Origin: Panax quinquefolius
Taxonomy: Eukaryota > Streptophyta > Magnoliopsida > Apiales > Araliaceae
Assembly (NCBI GenBank): GCA_020205615.1
Contig: CM035168.1
Location: forward strand, 130,334,795 to 130,398,794
Direction of reading: 5' to 3'
DNA: 64,000 nucleotides
The notes below the pieces were generated by a model. It was not told the DNA's origin. It did no database searches and saw nothing but the letters and a program-made list of their open reading frames with translations. Position numbers and translations under genes: made by a program. Below are positions 39,601 to 53,282 of the stretch, piece after piece (within the stretch, counting starts at the first letter, position 1; every line of letters begins with the position of its first letter).

Positions 39601-39627
39601 ATAATTCACCACACCACCACAATAACA

Positions 39628-40005
<378 letters not shown>

Positions 40006-40624
40006 TGTAAGACCTCAACTTTTGAATAAAAATAAATTTTCTATAATTATCATTTTTGAATATTATGATATAATATTATAATTGTGGGTAATAATTATAA
40101 ATTTTGCAAAAGTATGCAAGTTGTTATATAATATTCGATTGGTTTGAGAATATTTATTTTAAATGTAAAATATTAGTATGATGGCACAATCATTGGTGGA
40201 CCCCACAATGTAATTATTATTTCGATTAAAAAAACGACAAAAATATTTTATCAAATAACGATTTTAAGTTTTACTGTTGATATCTTTGTTGAACTACTTC
40301 CTAGTAGTAAAAGACAAGAATATCGCCAGTAGTTGCATAGTAGTACACCAGTATTAATTATTGATGCTTACTTTAGAAGTCACTCAGTTTTGCTTATTTT
40401 ATAGACACCCATTTACCCGTTTTTCAAAATAGTCGATAAAAGATTATACATCATATATATTATACGTGTGTAAGTGTGACGTGTGTGCATGTGAATGTGT
40501 GTGGGTAAAGAAGAAAAAGAAGATGGTGGGTGAATTATTATACTAGGATGATATATATATAATTGGAAAAGTTGAAAAAATGGGATGATGGCTTAACTTG
40601 GTCGGGAGGGAGGTTATTATTATA

Positions 40625-40658
<34 letters not shown>

Positions 40659-42237
40659 ATGATTGAGTGCAAGTGGGAAGCTAAGGGGGAGATTTTGAGT
40701 CAGGCACGGAGGGAGTTGTGCATTATTGTTATATATATATTTTTTATAAATAAAATATATTATATTTTATTTAAAAGATTTTGCTTTAAATATGGACCGG
40801 TCGATTAAAGTAAATCAATCTGACCGCTCATGGATTAGTTACTTATGCATTCCATTTTCCTATAAATGTAAGCTCATTCCTTCATTATTTTTCTTACGAA
40901 TTCAATCGAACTCTGAGAGAGAAACTATAGAGAGAGACTAGAGAGATAGAAGAAAAGTTTTATGCTACTTCACTACTCTTATATCAAGTATTATTTTACT
41001 AGTAGGATATATTATTCTTTTGTATTCAAAAAAGAGAACTTCATTATTCCATTTCTTTATTATTTTGTTGGAATAACTCAGTATACGCCAAATACCCTAT
41101 ACTTGGTGACATTCTTCTATTATTCTATCTTTATTATTCCGCTGAACATCCTCATCAGGTGCTTTACGCCTCGACCGGGTTCCGCCTTTATTATTCTCGC
41201 CTTTATTATTCTTTGGAACATCCCATCGCAGTGATTTTCACCGACCGTTCCGTTATTATTATTCTATTGAATAACTTGCCTATGCAAGCACCGCATGCAC
41301 GGTGATTTCGTTGTTATTCCATTCCTTATTATTCTCGGGCTTGTTAAAATTTTGACTTATACTCCATGAAATTAGTAGAATATCCTTGATATTCAAGTTT
41401 TATCCAAATTTTTATGAAAATATTCTTCTAAGCATTCTTGAATTTTACTCTACAAAGCAAAGATCATGTTGACAATTTGAGCGTTATTAGTTCCCTGAAT
41501 AACTTAATTCTTGAACTTGTTTTATCAATTCTTATATCATTGTTATCATCCTCATGTTTATATTTTTTTGAAAGTCATCCGTGGGTATGTAGAGCATGGA
41601 TGGACTTGGTATGATTATGACTAGGTATTATTCTGTAATCATGACCGTAATGTTACAAATGATGTGGTAAAAGTCCTCATCAGCGTGTGAGTGCATTGAT
41701 GGACAGTTGTTGGCATGATCATGACCATTGATGAATACATAAATATTCTTGGCTCGTAGTGCATGAAATTTGTGGTCGTGACCCTAATGAATATCTTTGG
41801 CCGTAGTGCAGGGATGATGTGAATTATTTATTAAACTGAGTCTCAGCGATAAAAGTGATGAAAAACTTTTTAAATCATAAAAAATAGTAGATTTTATTCT
41901 CTTAGTCATAAAAGGCTAATGATAATTTATCCTGCATTATCTTAGTCATAATATTTCTTACTGGGCTAGTTGAGCTCACCATTTCTTTCACTGTTCTCTT
42001 CAAAAAATGAGAACGTAGCAGGGACTAGTCGGGGAACGGAGTGATGGTCCAGATGATAGTATTAGTAGTCCTCACTATTCTGTTAAATAGTGTGACAATA
42101 AATGTAATTAGGACTTCTTCTGAGAGTTGTATTAAAACTCACAACTTTCTTGTTGTATATTAAAGATTGTATTTGTATTCTGCACCATGTATCTGGCGAC
42201 CTAAGATGGGTGATGTATACCTATTTTGGGGGCCTCA
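40006..42237 (+). repeat. Family-2 LTR, plus strand
   Basis: About 2.2 kb from TGTAAGACCTC to GGCCTCA. It has a TATA-like TATAAATG at 40861-40868, a tandem array at about 41090-41350, a degraded donor region near 40995 and a pyrimidine tract at about 41975. The block shared with the other families is absent, as in the LTR at 19637-22032. No matching target duplication was found: ATAAT lies on the left and CAGTT on the right. On the right it abuts another family-2 LTR lacking its first 270 bp or so, so it either inserted there or arose by deletion between LTRs. Confidence 0.8.
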
Positions 42238-42749
42238 CAGTTAACTGTTGAAACACCCAGTGTTAAAAGTACAGGAATACGCGTGGTTGCATAGTAGCAC
42301 GGTATTGATTATTAATACTTACATAAGAAGTCACTTAGTTTTGTTCAATTATTGCTATAGTAATTGCTGCATAATATCTCACGTTATTTGATTCAATTAT
42401 TGTCAATATTTTGTATATTTTTAAATCAATAAGTGAGATGACAGAGTTATTAATATTATTATTTGCAATATTAACGATGTCTAGAAGTTCTTCCAACGAG
42501 AAGTATGGTCACCTAATTGTGCGCCAATAGGGAGAAATTTTTATTGGAAAGTCCTCTCTTTCCTGGGAACGACCTGGTCGATTAATATTGTGAATTATAA
42601 TAATGATGATAAATATTGTTAAAAAAATATTGAAGAAAACTTTTATGAAGTGTTTGTTGGACCCTCATTTACCCATTTTTCAAAATAATCGGTAGGAAGT
42701 TATAAAGTATATATATATGTGTGTGCAAGGTGTGTGGGTGTGTGGAGTG

Positions 42750-42812
<63 letters not shown>

Positions 42813-42870
42813 TCAAGTGGGTAATGGTGGTGGGGGATTATGGTAATGCACTAAGGAGTGCTATTATTTA

Positions 42871-42921
<51 letters not shown>

Positions 42922-42992
42922 TTTGACAAAGTTGGTAGTAAGGGTAGCAATTAAGTCACCCGGTGTTCTTTTTCAAAGAACATGTGATAATT

Positions 42993-43029
<37 letters not shown>

Positions 43030-43588
43030 ATAAGTTTTATTTTTTATGAAAAATAGAATATATTATATTTTATTTGATTATTATATTAATACTATGAAAA
43101 ATCAGACGTCTGAAGATTTTTTTTTCTGTCCGTGACTGCGAAAATTATTTCGTCCGTGATTTTTTTTTTTCTTAAATAGTACCCCTTCAATTCTGCTATA
43201 AATAGGATGCTTATGTAGAATTGAAATCACACCAGAAATTTCTGAGAATTCTCTTCTATAATTTTGAGCGTATTTTTTTAGAGTTTAAAAAAGCTTTGAG
43301 CATAGTGCAAGTTTTCTTCAAGTATATCCTCACCTACCCGCTTGGAAGTACTCTTCTTTATAAGGTAAGGTATTATTTCTTTCGTATTCTTGAAGAGAAC
43401 TTCATTATTCCATTTTTTATTCTCATTAGAATAATATGTATACACTGCCACCCCTATACTTGGTGAAATTCTTCCATTATTCCATTTTTATCATTATGTT
43501 GAATAACTCTCTCTGCTAATCTGCGCATACACGGTGAAATTCTTCATTATTTCATTCTTTATTATTCTGTTGGAACATCACGTATGTG
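42238..43588 (+). repeat. Family-2 LTR, second copy, left piece
   Basis: Matches the LTR from about 270 bp into its length. It includes the shared block at about 42465-42585 and long (AT)n runs at about 42757-42806, 42876-42919 and 42996-43022. A TATA-like CTATAAATAG lies at about 43196-43205 and the donor-like AAG|GTAAGG near 43366. It is interrupted at 43588 by the minus-strand family-3 LTR and continues at 50236. Confidence 0.8.
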
Positions 43589-44026
43589 TGTAACGACCCC
43601 AAAATAGGTCCATTCCATCCAACCCATTCTGAAGTCGCCAAATATATGGTACAGTAAAACAACTACAACTTTATTACAACAATTGTCGTGCAAAATACAA
43701 CAACACATATATTTGTGAGTTTGGATACAAATATATACCAACTCAGAAGACGTCACAATGACACCTTACATAAAGGTATAGTCAAAAACTGCTTTTAGAA
43801 ATTAGAATCTTTGGGAAGTGCTCAAGGAAACCTTCGATACGGGAGGCCATGCTTTTAGGTTATGGTAGATATCATATGGCCACGTAATTATCCTTGGTTG
43901 ATCTAATAGACCCCAAAGAAAAACGAGAAGATTACTATCATATTCTTCCCAATGGCGAGTCTTCTCGACATATCATTATCTCCACTGTCTCTAATTTGGT
44001 ATTATACTCCAAACAAACACCAAGAT

Positions 44027-46784
44027 TGTAAGACCCCGAAATTTTTAAATAAAAAGGAATTTCCTTTATTTTGAAATAGTAAGGGTTGATTTGATTAATG
44101 TGGATAGTTAAGGGTTAAATACGCAAATATTTCAAAATAAGCAAGTGGTTATAAAATATTCATTGTTGTCGGGAATATTCGTTTGGTCGTGGAATATTCA
44201 GATCGCTTGGGAATATTCGCATGCGACAAGCAACCATGTGTGGCCCCATAACGAAAAGCGATTGGATGAAGAAAACGACAAATATAAGTTGTTTTTAAAT
44301 AATCGGCGTAGTTGTTACCGATTAATCTTGTTGAATACCCGGTGGTTAAAACACACTAAAAACGCTTGTTGTTGAGAAGACTTGGGTATTGCACCAATTA
44401 TTGATTCTTACGTAAGAAGGCACTACTCAATAATGGTTACTGTAATTACTGCTCAAAGATTTTTATCGAGTTAATAATTGTCGCGTTGATATTTTATATC
44501 ATTGTTGTTTCAATAATTGTCATTACACAAGATCTTTCATTATCGAAGCAATAATTCATATTATCTAATAATATTATTAGATAACATTATTGGCAATGTC
44601 TAGAAAGTTCTGCCTAAGGAGAGGTTTGGTCATCTAATTGCGCTACCAAGAAGAAGAAATTCTTATTGAAAGCCCTCTTTCCTGAACCGCACATTGTCAA
44701 TATTGTGATTCTCGTAATATTATTTGTGAATAATTAATTATTGATTTATATGATGAGGAAAATATTGATTTTATGTGGATATAGATGGAGAAAATTTTTA
44801 AAATGACAATTATTGAAAATTAATATTTTATCTTTTTCTCGATAAAATAATTCATTTAAATATATTATTTTAATAATATATTAACTATGTGATATTTTTA
44901 CAATGAATGTGGGATATATGAGTATATGAGGAGGAAGAGTATTTTGTGGCATTAAATGTTTAATACATGTTTTGTGTGTTGGTGGACACAATTATCGGCC
45001 AGAAATTTGATTATAGCACGTAAAATCGCCTTCGCTTATGGATTTCGGTCGATTTTGTTTGGAATTTGGAAAACTTTCTTCTGCAAAGTTGTAGAGAATT
45101 GAATTTCCTATAAAACTCATGAGATTCGAATTTTCTGATGAAAGGGCTATTTATTATGAATTATTGAAGTTCAAGTTCAAAATAATTGATTTTTGGGAGT
45201 TTAAATTATTTTTGTTAAGAAAAACGTTTTTTGTATTTTTTTGGACATCATTAACATGTGTGGCTGGTGTTTTGACCAAAAGGTGGGCTAAGGAAAATTT
45301 GTATAATTATATTAATATTATATTAAATTTTCGCTTTGGTGTTCTAAGCATTTTCCTATAAATAGGGTGCTTGGGTTAGAATTGAAAATCACACCGAAAC
45401 CCAAGTTTTCTCTATTTCTCTCTCGATATTTTGAGCGTATTCTTGTGAGTATTTTGAGTATACTTTGAGTATTGCTAGATTCGCAAGAAGTTCCTTCAAA
45501 GACTATACCCTTTATTCTAAATTGTAAGTCTTGATCTTTCGAGGTAAGTGGATATTATTTTTTTTAAATGATATTATTTCTTCAATATCATTATGATGAA
45601 ATGTTGATCTGAAGTTTTTATCAAATTTGGAACTTTTTCATGTCGGGTTAAGTTATTATTCACGAGTTACTATTCATGAGTTACTATTCACGAGTTACTT
45701 ATTCATGAGTTTATTATTCACGAAGTTACTATTCACGAGTACTATTCATGAAGCGTGAAGATGTTTTTGTGAAATTTCTATCTTTTGGTGTGAGAGTTAC
45801 TATTCACGATATCGCAAGACTATTCACGATACTCAAGACTATTCACGTATACGATACTATTCAATTAAAAATAAAATTTCTTCTTTTCGTCTCAAAACAT
45901 CTATTCGGATACTAGCTTCGATTGTATCCATGTTTTGATCATTCTTGAATTTTACACCACTATGATTATTTTTGAGATATTTTCAAGGCGTGGATAAAAC
46001 CAAGTACGAATCCTCGATCCTTAATCCTCATCATTTTGTTTCACCGGATTCGCTTTTTTAAAAATATTTTTCATCATCCTCGCCTTAAATGATGATATTA
46101 TTGAATATCTTTGGCCCAGTAGTAAAGAGATTAATGATTACCCGATGAATATCTTTAGCCTTTAGTGCAAAGATGAACAGTGTTGAGATGAACATACGAT
46201 CGATTGATGAATATCTTTGGCCCAGTAGTGCAAAGATGAATATTTGATTCCGTATGTATATTGATTGATGTTACAGGGATAAAATATTGATGATGGACCG
46301 TTAAATTCATAGATTATAGTAGATTTCATTCTCTACGTAACTCTTACTATGAATTATTATTTCACTGCGAATATTGATCCGAAACTTGTTGCTCATTGTA
46401 TTCTATCGATTTTTCCTCGTTGAAGACTAACGATAATTTTTTGTATATTATCTTAGTCATAATATTCTTTACCGGGCTAGTTGAGCTCACCCTTTTCCTT
46501 GTTGTTCCATTTTTCTTCTCGTGAGGCGAGAATGTAATGAACTATACTAGTCGGGGTATGGAATGAAGATTCTAGAGAGAGTTGTTTAGTAGTCCTCACC
46601 ATTTTGTAAAATAATGAATCAATAATGTGATGAGGATTTATTTGAGTATAGATATTGTCTCAGAAGATAATATTTTATTCAAACTCACGCTTTTACTGTT
46701 GTAATAATAAAGTTGTAGTTGTTTCGTACCATGTATTTGGCGACTCGTAATGGGTGTTGTGTATACCTATTTTGGGGCGCCACA
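44027..46784 (+). mobile_element. Family-1 solo LTR
   Basis: 2,758 bp from TGTAAGACCCC to GGGGCGCCACA, flanked by the perfect duplication AAGAT at 44022-44026 and 46785-46789. TATA box 45356-45365, donor GAG|GTAAGT at 45544, minisatellite about 45655-45860, hairpin units about 46098-46240, acceptor-like AG near 46525. It is the innermost and hence youngest layer of this nest. Confidence 0.92.
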
Positions 46785-47409
46785 AAGATTATATAAGTAG
46801 TGCTTGTAAATATACTCAAAGAAGTGGATGTGCACAACCATGTCTTATGATAACACGAGGTTGTATGTCATTAGACATCTTGTATGATAGTGACAAAACA
46901 CCTTCCAAGTTAAATTCACCTCACCTCAACATCTATAGACCACCACTCTATTCCTCGCTATCCCCATCGACCCAATTACACTTTTATTACCCGAAAGGAA
47001 TCAGTGAAAAAAAAAGGTGAGCACAACTAGCTCAAGAAAGAATATTATGACTAAAGATAAATAAATTATCAATAGTCTTCATCAAGAATAAATCGTAGAT
47101 TTAGAACATATGGTAGATGATAAAAATTTCAACCATAGTTGCGTAGCAGAACGAAGCAATCCATTAGAAGAGTCAAATAGACCACAAAAAATCTATTATC
47201 TTCTCCATGTTAAAAGTCCACCAACAATGTTTTATCCTCAGTAACATCAATCAACAATTCCTCGCCCACAATCACATGTATAACTCATAATCGTAATTGT
47301 AATTCTAAATTCTCTTCTCATTCAGACGTAAGATAATTTTCATCACCGTCTTTACCCGAAACATCAAATATCATGGTTATACCAAATCACGCCTCTGCTC
47401 ATAATCATA

Positions 47410-47800
47410 AATTCATCTTTGCACCACGGCCAAAGATATTCATCAACAGCTCATCTTTACACTACAAAGCAAAAGATATTCAACAACAGTCGTCATCTTC
47501 AGCATTACATGCCAAAGATATTCATCAATAATTCATCTTTGCACTACAAAGCAAAGATATTCAACAATGTGTCATCTTTGCATTACAAAGCCAAAGATAT
47601 TCATCAATAATTCATCTTTGCACTACAAAGCAAAGATATTCAATAACAAAGTCATCTTTGCATTACGAGCAAAAGATATTCATCAATAATTCATCTTTGC
47701 ACTCTGTGCTAAGATATTCAACAACAGTCATCTTTGCATTACGAAAGAAAAGATATTCATCAATAATTCATCTTCAGACTACAAAAAGCAAAGATATTCA
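47410..47800 (-). repeat. Hairpin-unit array in the minus-strand family-3 LTR
   Basis: About nine units of roughly 40 bp with CATCTTTGCA and CAAAGATATTCA in inverted relation. It is the counterpart of the array at 10738-11022. Confidence 0.85.
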
Positions 47801-48139
47801 TATATCAACGAAATACATAATCATTTTCGTAAGTTATATAACAATAATTATAACCATGTTGATCAATTCACCTTTGCACTTAAGCTAAAAATATTCAATT
47901 GTAAATTCAATGGTCACGATCATACCACCAACAATTCAACTTTTGCACCATCGGCCAAAGAGAACCCATGGTCACGATCATACCAATAATCTACCCATCT
48001 TTACACTCAAGTCAAAGAGAAATATCATCATTAGGGTTATAAGAATGTTATATAAAACAATATAATCAAAACATGGTTTTAATTTCAAGAGTAAGATTCA
48101 TAAATCAACGATAATTTAGTTAGAAAAAGAAACCAATTT

Positions 48140-48545
48140 TGTCGCTTAATAAGAATCGTGAATAAGAACCCATGAATAGTAACTTCGTAAATAGTAAACT
48201 CATGAATAAGAACTCGTGAATAGTAACTCATGAATAGTAACTCGTGAATAAGTAACTCATGAATAAGAACTCGTGAATAAGAACTCATGAATAAGAACTC
48301 GTGAATAAGATACTCAGATTCGTGACATAGTACCGTGATACGTAAATAATGTCATATACGTAAATAGTATTATATACATGAATAAAGTCGATACATGAAT
48401 AATAATAGTCAGATACGTGAATAAGAACTCCGACTCAAAAAGATAGAAATTTCACAAAAAACATCTTCACGCTTCACTTAATAAGACTCGTGAATAAGAA
48501 TCGTGAATAAGAACTCATGAATAAGAACTCGTGAATAAGAACTCC
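48140..48545. repeat. Minisatellite of CGTGAATAAGAACT-type units
   Basis: About 400 bp of head-to-tail 14-15 bp units alternating CGTGAATAAGAACT and CATGAATAAGAACT, with interruptions. Shorter versions are in the other family-1 and family-3 LTRs (about 5120-5240, 8288-8390, 16548-16630, 45655-45860). Confidence 0.88.
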
Positions 48546-50235
48546 TTATGAAAAAGTTCCAAATTTGATAAAAAGTTCCAACTAATATTTCAAAGATAAT
48601 GATATTGAAGAAATAATATCATTACGAAAAAAATAATATCCCTTACTATCCCTTACTATCCCTTACCTCAAAAAAAGAGCAAGACTTCAATATCGGATAT
48701 CTGATATGACAACAAGGAAACTTGCAGATCGATGAATATCAACTCACCAAGTATCTAAATACTCACAAAATACACTCAATAATCTAGAGAGAGAAAGAGA
48801 GAAAGCTTATGTTTTCAAAGTGATTTTCAATTCTAACTTAGCCCTCTATTTATAGAAAATATTAAAGACGCAAAGAAGACTTCGACCACCGATGGCTTTT
48901 ACTTCGCTACTATTCCACCCACCAAAAATCAGCCATCTTCCCTAACAACCAAGAGTGGGGCCCACTCAATTCTAGAATTTTCTACCAAAACCTAATTTCC
49001 TAATCAGCCACCCTCTTAAAATTCATAACAAATCATACGCTCATTTTAACGGTTCAAAATTTGTGGACATATACTCAACTTATATATGTATAACATATCC
49101 AAAATTACAACGATCCAACTATTCGGATCAAAATTTATAACTCACGCAATATAGTGAAGAACACCGATTTTTTTGACTATTAGTCCTTCTGACCAGCTTT
49201 CATTCAAAATTTCACCACGAAATATCTACAAAGAATTTTTGGGTGATTCAAATTTCTACAGCTAGCTTACTTCTAGGGCTTTCTTTTGATATATGGCTCA
49301 TCTCTTAACTCATTATACACAAAGAGTTATGGATTTTACAAAATCAAGTAATAAACTAATTTATCTGAAAATCTCATATTTTGTTCTCCATTTCGACAAA
49401 TACTGATAAAACACCTCATCTTTAATTCCTTCACTTATAAATACATAAATAAATCCATCATTTATATCCACATCAAATAAATATTTTCTTATCATATAAA
49501 TCAATAACTAATTATTCACAAATAATATTACGTAATCACAATAATGACAACCAGCAGCTCCTCAGAAAGAGGGCTTTCCAATAAGAATTTCTCCTTACTT
49601 GCCAATTAGGTGACCAAACCTCTCCTTAGACATGTAACTTTCTAGACATTGCCAATAATGCTATCTAATAATATTATTCAAATAATATGAATTATCGATC
49701 CGATAATGGGAAATATCAAGCAAAGATAATTATCGAACAACAATAATATAAAATATCAACACAAAGAATTATCAATCAATAAAATAAAATATCGAATAAA
49801 GAATTATCGTAATAATTATCGAGTAAAGGCCTTCTCACGTAAGAATCAATAATTAAAAAAATATCGTGTAATACCGTGTGTATCAGGCAACAACGTATTT
49901 TATCAGATTTTAACCACCGTGTATTCCAACAAATATATAATAAGAATAACTACGCTGTTATTTATAAAAACTCAAACTTGTCATTTTCTTCATTCGACGC
50001 TTATTTTGTTATGGGCCCATAAATGACCCAAGCACTGTCCGCATTTAATATTCCCCTACGTAAAGAATATTCCACGACTAAACGAATATTCTCCGACAAT
50101 AATGAATATTTTATAACCACTCATGTATTTTGAAAAAAAATCATATATCACCCTTAACTTTAACCTTTTATCAATTTAACCATTTACTAAATAGAAAATT
50201 GAATACTTTTATTTCATAAAATTCGGGGTCTTACA

Positions 50236-51518
50236 ATGCGTTCTACGCATGACCTGAATTCCGTTATTTATTATTATATCGAACATCCCGCTTGCCATAA
50301 TTTCACTTTGACCTCGTTCCGTTATTTATTATTCATTTGGAATATTATGTACGTGAGTTTACGCATGACTCGGTTCCGTTATTTATTATTCTCATTGGAA
50401 TAACCTCATCTATCGCTTTTATCGCATGCCCGGTGATTTCTTTTGTTATTCCATTATTTATTATAATCATTGGTTAAAGTTTTAACTTCTATACTTCATG
50501 AAATTAGTGGAATATCCTCGATATTTGCAAGGCTTCATCCAAAGATCTTTCATGGAAATATTCTTCTTAGCATTCTTGAATTTTACTCTACAAAGAAGTA
50601 TCATGTTAACAATTTGGACGTTATTGGTTCCCTGGATAAATTAATTCTTGAACTTGTTTTATCAATTCTTATATCATTGTCATCTTCCTCATGTTTATAT
50701 TATGTTGAAAGTCATCTGCATACCAGAAGTGCATGATGGACTTGGTATATGATTATGACCAAAGTGATTATTCTATAATAATCACGACCGTAATGTTACA
50801 AAATGATGTGGTAAAAATTCTCATCGTTGTGAAGGTGCATCGATGGACAATTGTTGGCATGATCGATTGACCAATTATCGATGAATATACACGAATATCC
50901 TCGGCCCGTAGCCAGCATTGGATAATTTGTGGTCGTGATACTAATGAATATCCTCGGCCGTAGTAGTGCGTGGATGATGTGGAATATTTATTAAGTTGAG
51001 TCTCAACGATAAAAATGATGAAAATTATTTTTAAATCATAAAAGATAGTAAATTTTATTCTCTACTTGACTCTTTTAATGGATTGCTTATTCCGTTGCAT
51101 TTAAACTTGATGTTTATTATATCAGATCGCTTAACATCGTTGAAGGCTAACGATAATTTATTCTCGCATTATCTTAGTCATAATATTTTTTTCTCGGCTA
51201 GTTGAGCTTCACCCTTTTACTTTCATTGTTCTCTTCAGAAAATGAAAACGTAGCAGAGACCAGTCAATGGAACCGGAGTGATCATTCAGATAAGAAAGAT
51301 TAGTAGTCCTCACTATTCTATTAAATATTGTGATAATAAATGTAATGAGGACTCAGTTGAGTGTGGATATTATCTAGATGACAATATTTGTATTAAAACT
51401 CACATTTTATATTTTGTCGTATTTTACATGACTGTTGTATAATTAAGTTGTATTTGAATGTTGTACCATATTTTTGGCGACTCAAGATGGGTGATGTATA
51501 CCTATTTTGGGGGCGTCA
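50236..51518 (+). repeat. Family-2 LTR, second copy, right piece
   Basis: Resumes in the tandem array (50255-50470) and runs to GGGGGCGTCA at about 51518. It has a clear pyrimidine tract and acceptor CTCTTCAG|AAAATG (AG 51237-51238). The sequence right of it shows no element features. Confidence 0.82.
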
Positions 51519-52976
51519 CACCATACGTAAAAAATTATAGGGCTATATTTGTTTGCAATGATTATATTTGAGATAAAAATATTAATCCAAAGTGTTTTGT
51601 TTGTTTTTAAATTTAAAGTTGAGATTATAACATTTGGGACTAAATTTTTTAAAGAAAATTAACCTCAATTTTTTTTTTTAAAAATGATCATAATATCATA
51701 TTCTATTCATTTATTAAACTATCTTCTTTTTTTCGGTGAAAACAAATTTTGACTAAAATTATCAAAATCTGCTCCTTCTTCTTCTTCTTTTTTTTTCTTT
51801 TTTTCTTTTGCATAAAGTCCAATAAACTATTATAACAGATTCAAGAGTATACTCCTTACATTATTGAACTGTTGCACCATTAAGTTTAAATATTTAAATA
51901 TTTTTTAAAGTTCTGTTGAATATTTACATTTAAATATTTATATATAAATTATTGAATTGTTATAATATTTAAATATTATAATTTAAAAGATATTAAACTA
52001 TTGAATATTTAATTTTTATAACAGTTCAATAATTTATAGTTTAAATTAATATGTTTGCTTTTATCTGCAATACATTGCTGCTGTTGACAAGTCTAAGTAA
52101 TAACCACTTAAATACCATGTTAGTGTAATATAAAGGTTTGTTAAATGCTTCTGACGGTAAGTTCAATAATTAAATTCATTAATATTTTAGTTTAAAATAT
52201 ATTATTATTAATAAGGGTATAATAAGTTAAACAATATTTTTTATTTAATTTTTTAATTAATCTTGAAAAAATAAACATAATATAAAATTATTCTATTAAT
52301 AATCATATAAAAAATAAATATGATTAAAACTATTTTAATATTTTTAGAATTATAATTATTACCAACAAACAAAAACAAAGGCTAGAAGTATAAACGTTCT
52401 AAAAATTTTCAAAAGTTGTGGGCTGGACCTACCCAAGGTCCACACAACAGATTCATCCATATCCATGTTGCTGGCTCACGTAAATGTTATTGACCTGCCA
52501 CATCAGCATGTCATCACATAATATATTTTATTTTATACTTTGGTTTTCAATTATAAAAGGCGATAATTTGAACTTTGAATTTAATCAAAATGATTCGTTA
52601 AAATTTATAATTTTTTTACAATAAGTAATCATTCTTAGATAATTAATACTAATACTTTTTATTAATAAAAAATAATAATAATTGAATAGTTGGTCGTAAA
52701 AAAAAAAAAAAATTTAATTTTTTAAAACGGAGAGAGTATTCATTTGAAAAAACACAGTAATTTATGTAGAATCCAAAAGTTTACCAATTTTTTTTTAAAA
52801 TTAAGAAAAAAGGATTATAGGAATTTTGAAGTTTGAGTAACTTCCTTAATTTACCTAGGGAAAAAGTAGCAACTTAGTAAAATCAGAGACATTCACGTTT
52901 AGTATATACTCCAAAGTAAAAAATCGGAAGCCACAATGATTATCCATTTCGCAATACCTATATTTTCGGGATCAAG
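51519..52976. other. Intergenic, AT-rich, no gene seen
   Basis: Mostly A/T-rich single-copy-looking DNA with homopolymer runs. Its last few hundred bases are the upstream region of the LTI65-like gene. Confidence 0.55.
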
Positions 52977-53026
52977 GACACGTCTAAACCAGTCACACGA
53001 CACGCGTCAACAAAAAGAGACGTGTC
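52977..53026 (+). promoter_or_regulatory. ABA-response cluster (two ABREs and a CE3 element)
   Basis: Three motifs lie within 50 bp: GACACGT (52977-52983, inverse of ACGTGTC), GACACGCGT (52999-53007, exact inverse of the CE3 core ACGCGTGTC) and ACGTGTC (53020-53026). An ABRE plus a CE3 or second ABRE is the minimal ABA-response unit known from cereal and Arabidopsis genes. It sits about 260-300 bp before the start codon of the LTI65-like gene. Confidence 0.7.
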
Positions 53027-53282
53027 ACTCATTAATCGCCACAGGCATTCAAACTGGTCCCACTCCTATTATGTCTCTCTCTCTCTCTTTCTCTCCAGAT
53101 TTGCTCTCTTCTAAATAGAAACCATATATGTACTCCACTTATTCATTCTTTTTCGTATCCGAAATATATATTTATATATAATATATTATTTGCAAATTTG
53201 ATCTTTTTTTTTTAACCAAACCAAACCAAACCAAACCAAAAACTCTCTTTTGTTTGAAATTTTGACTGGAGAAGTTCCAACA

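Larger units (their letters stand above)
43589..50235 (-). mobile_element. Family-3 solo LTR, minus strand, with a nested family-1 LTR
   Basis: On the minus strand it runs from TGTAAGACCCC (50235) to GGGGTCGTTACA (43589). Without the nested insert it is about 3.88 kb, matching the family-3 solo LTR at 8242-12183. Flanks are ATGTG (43584-43588) and ATGCG (50236-50240), a target duplication with one C/T difference at a CG. It contains the hairpin array (47410-47800), a long minisatellite (48140-48545), a donor-like site near 48655 and a TATA-like element near 48850. No internal coding region. Confidence 0.85.

Noticed and set aside
47410..48545. Regular short repeats resembling a CRISPR array
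   Set aside because: Plant nuclear LTR sequence; the units are minisatellite and hairpin repeats without unique spacers or cas genes.
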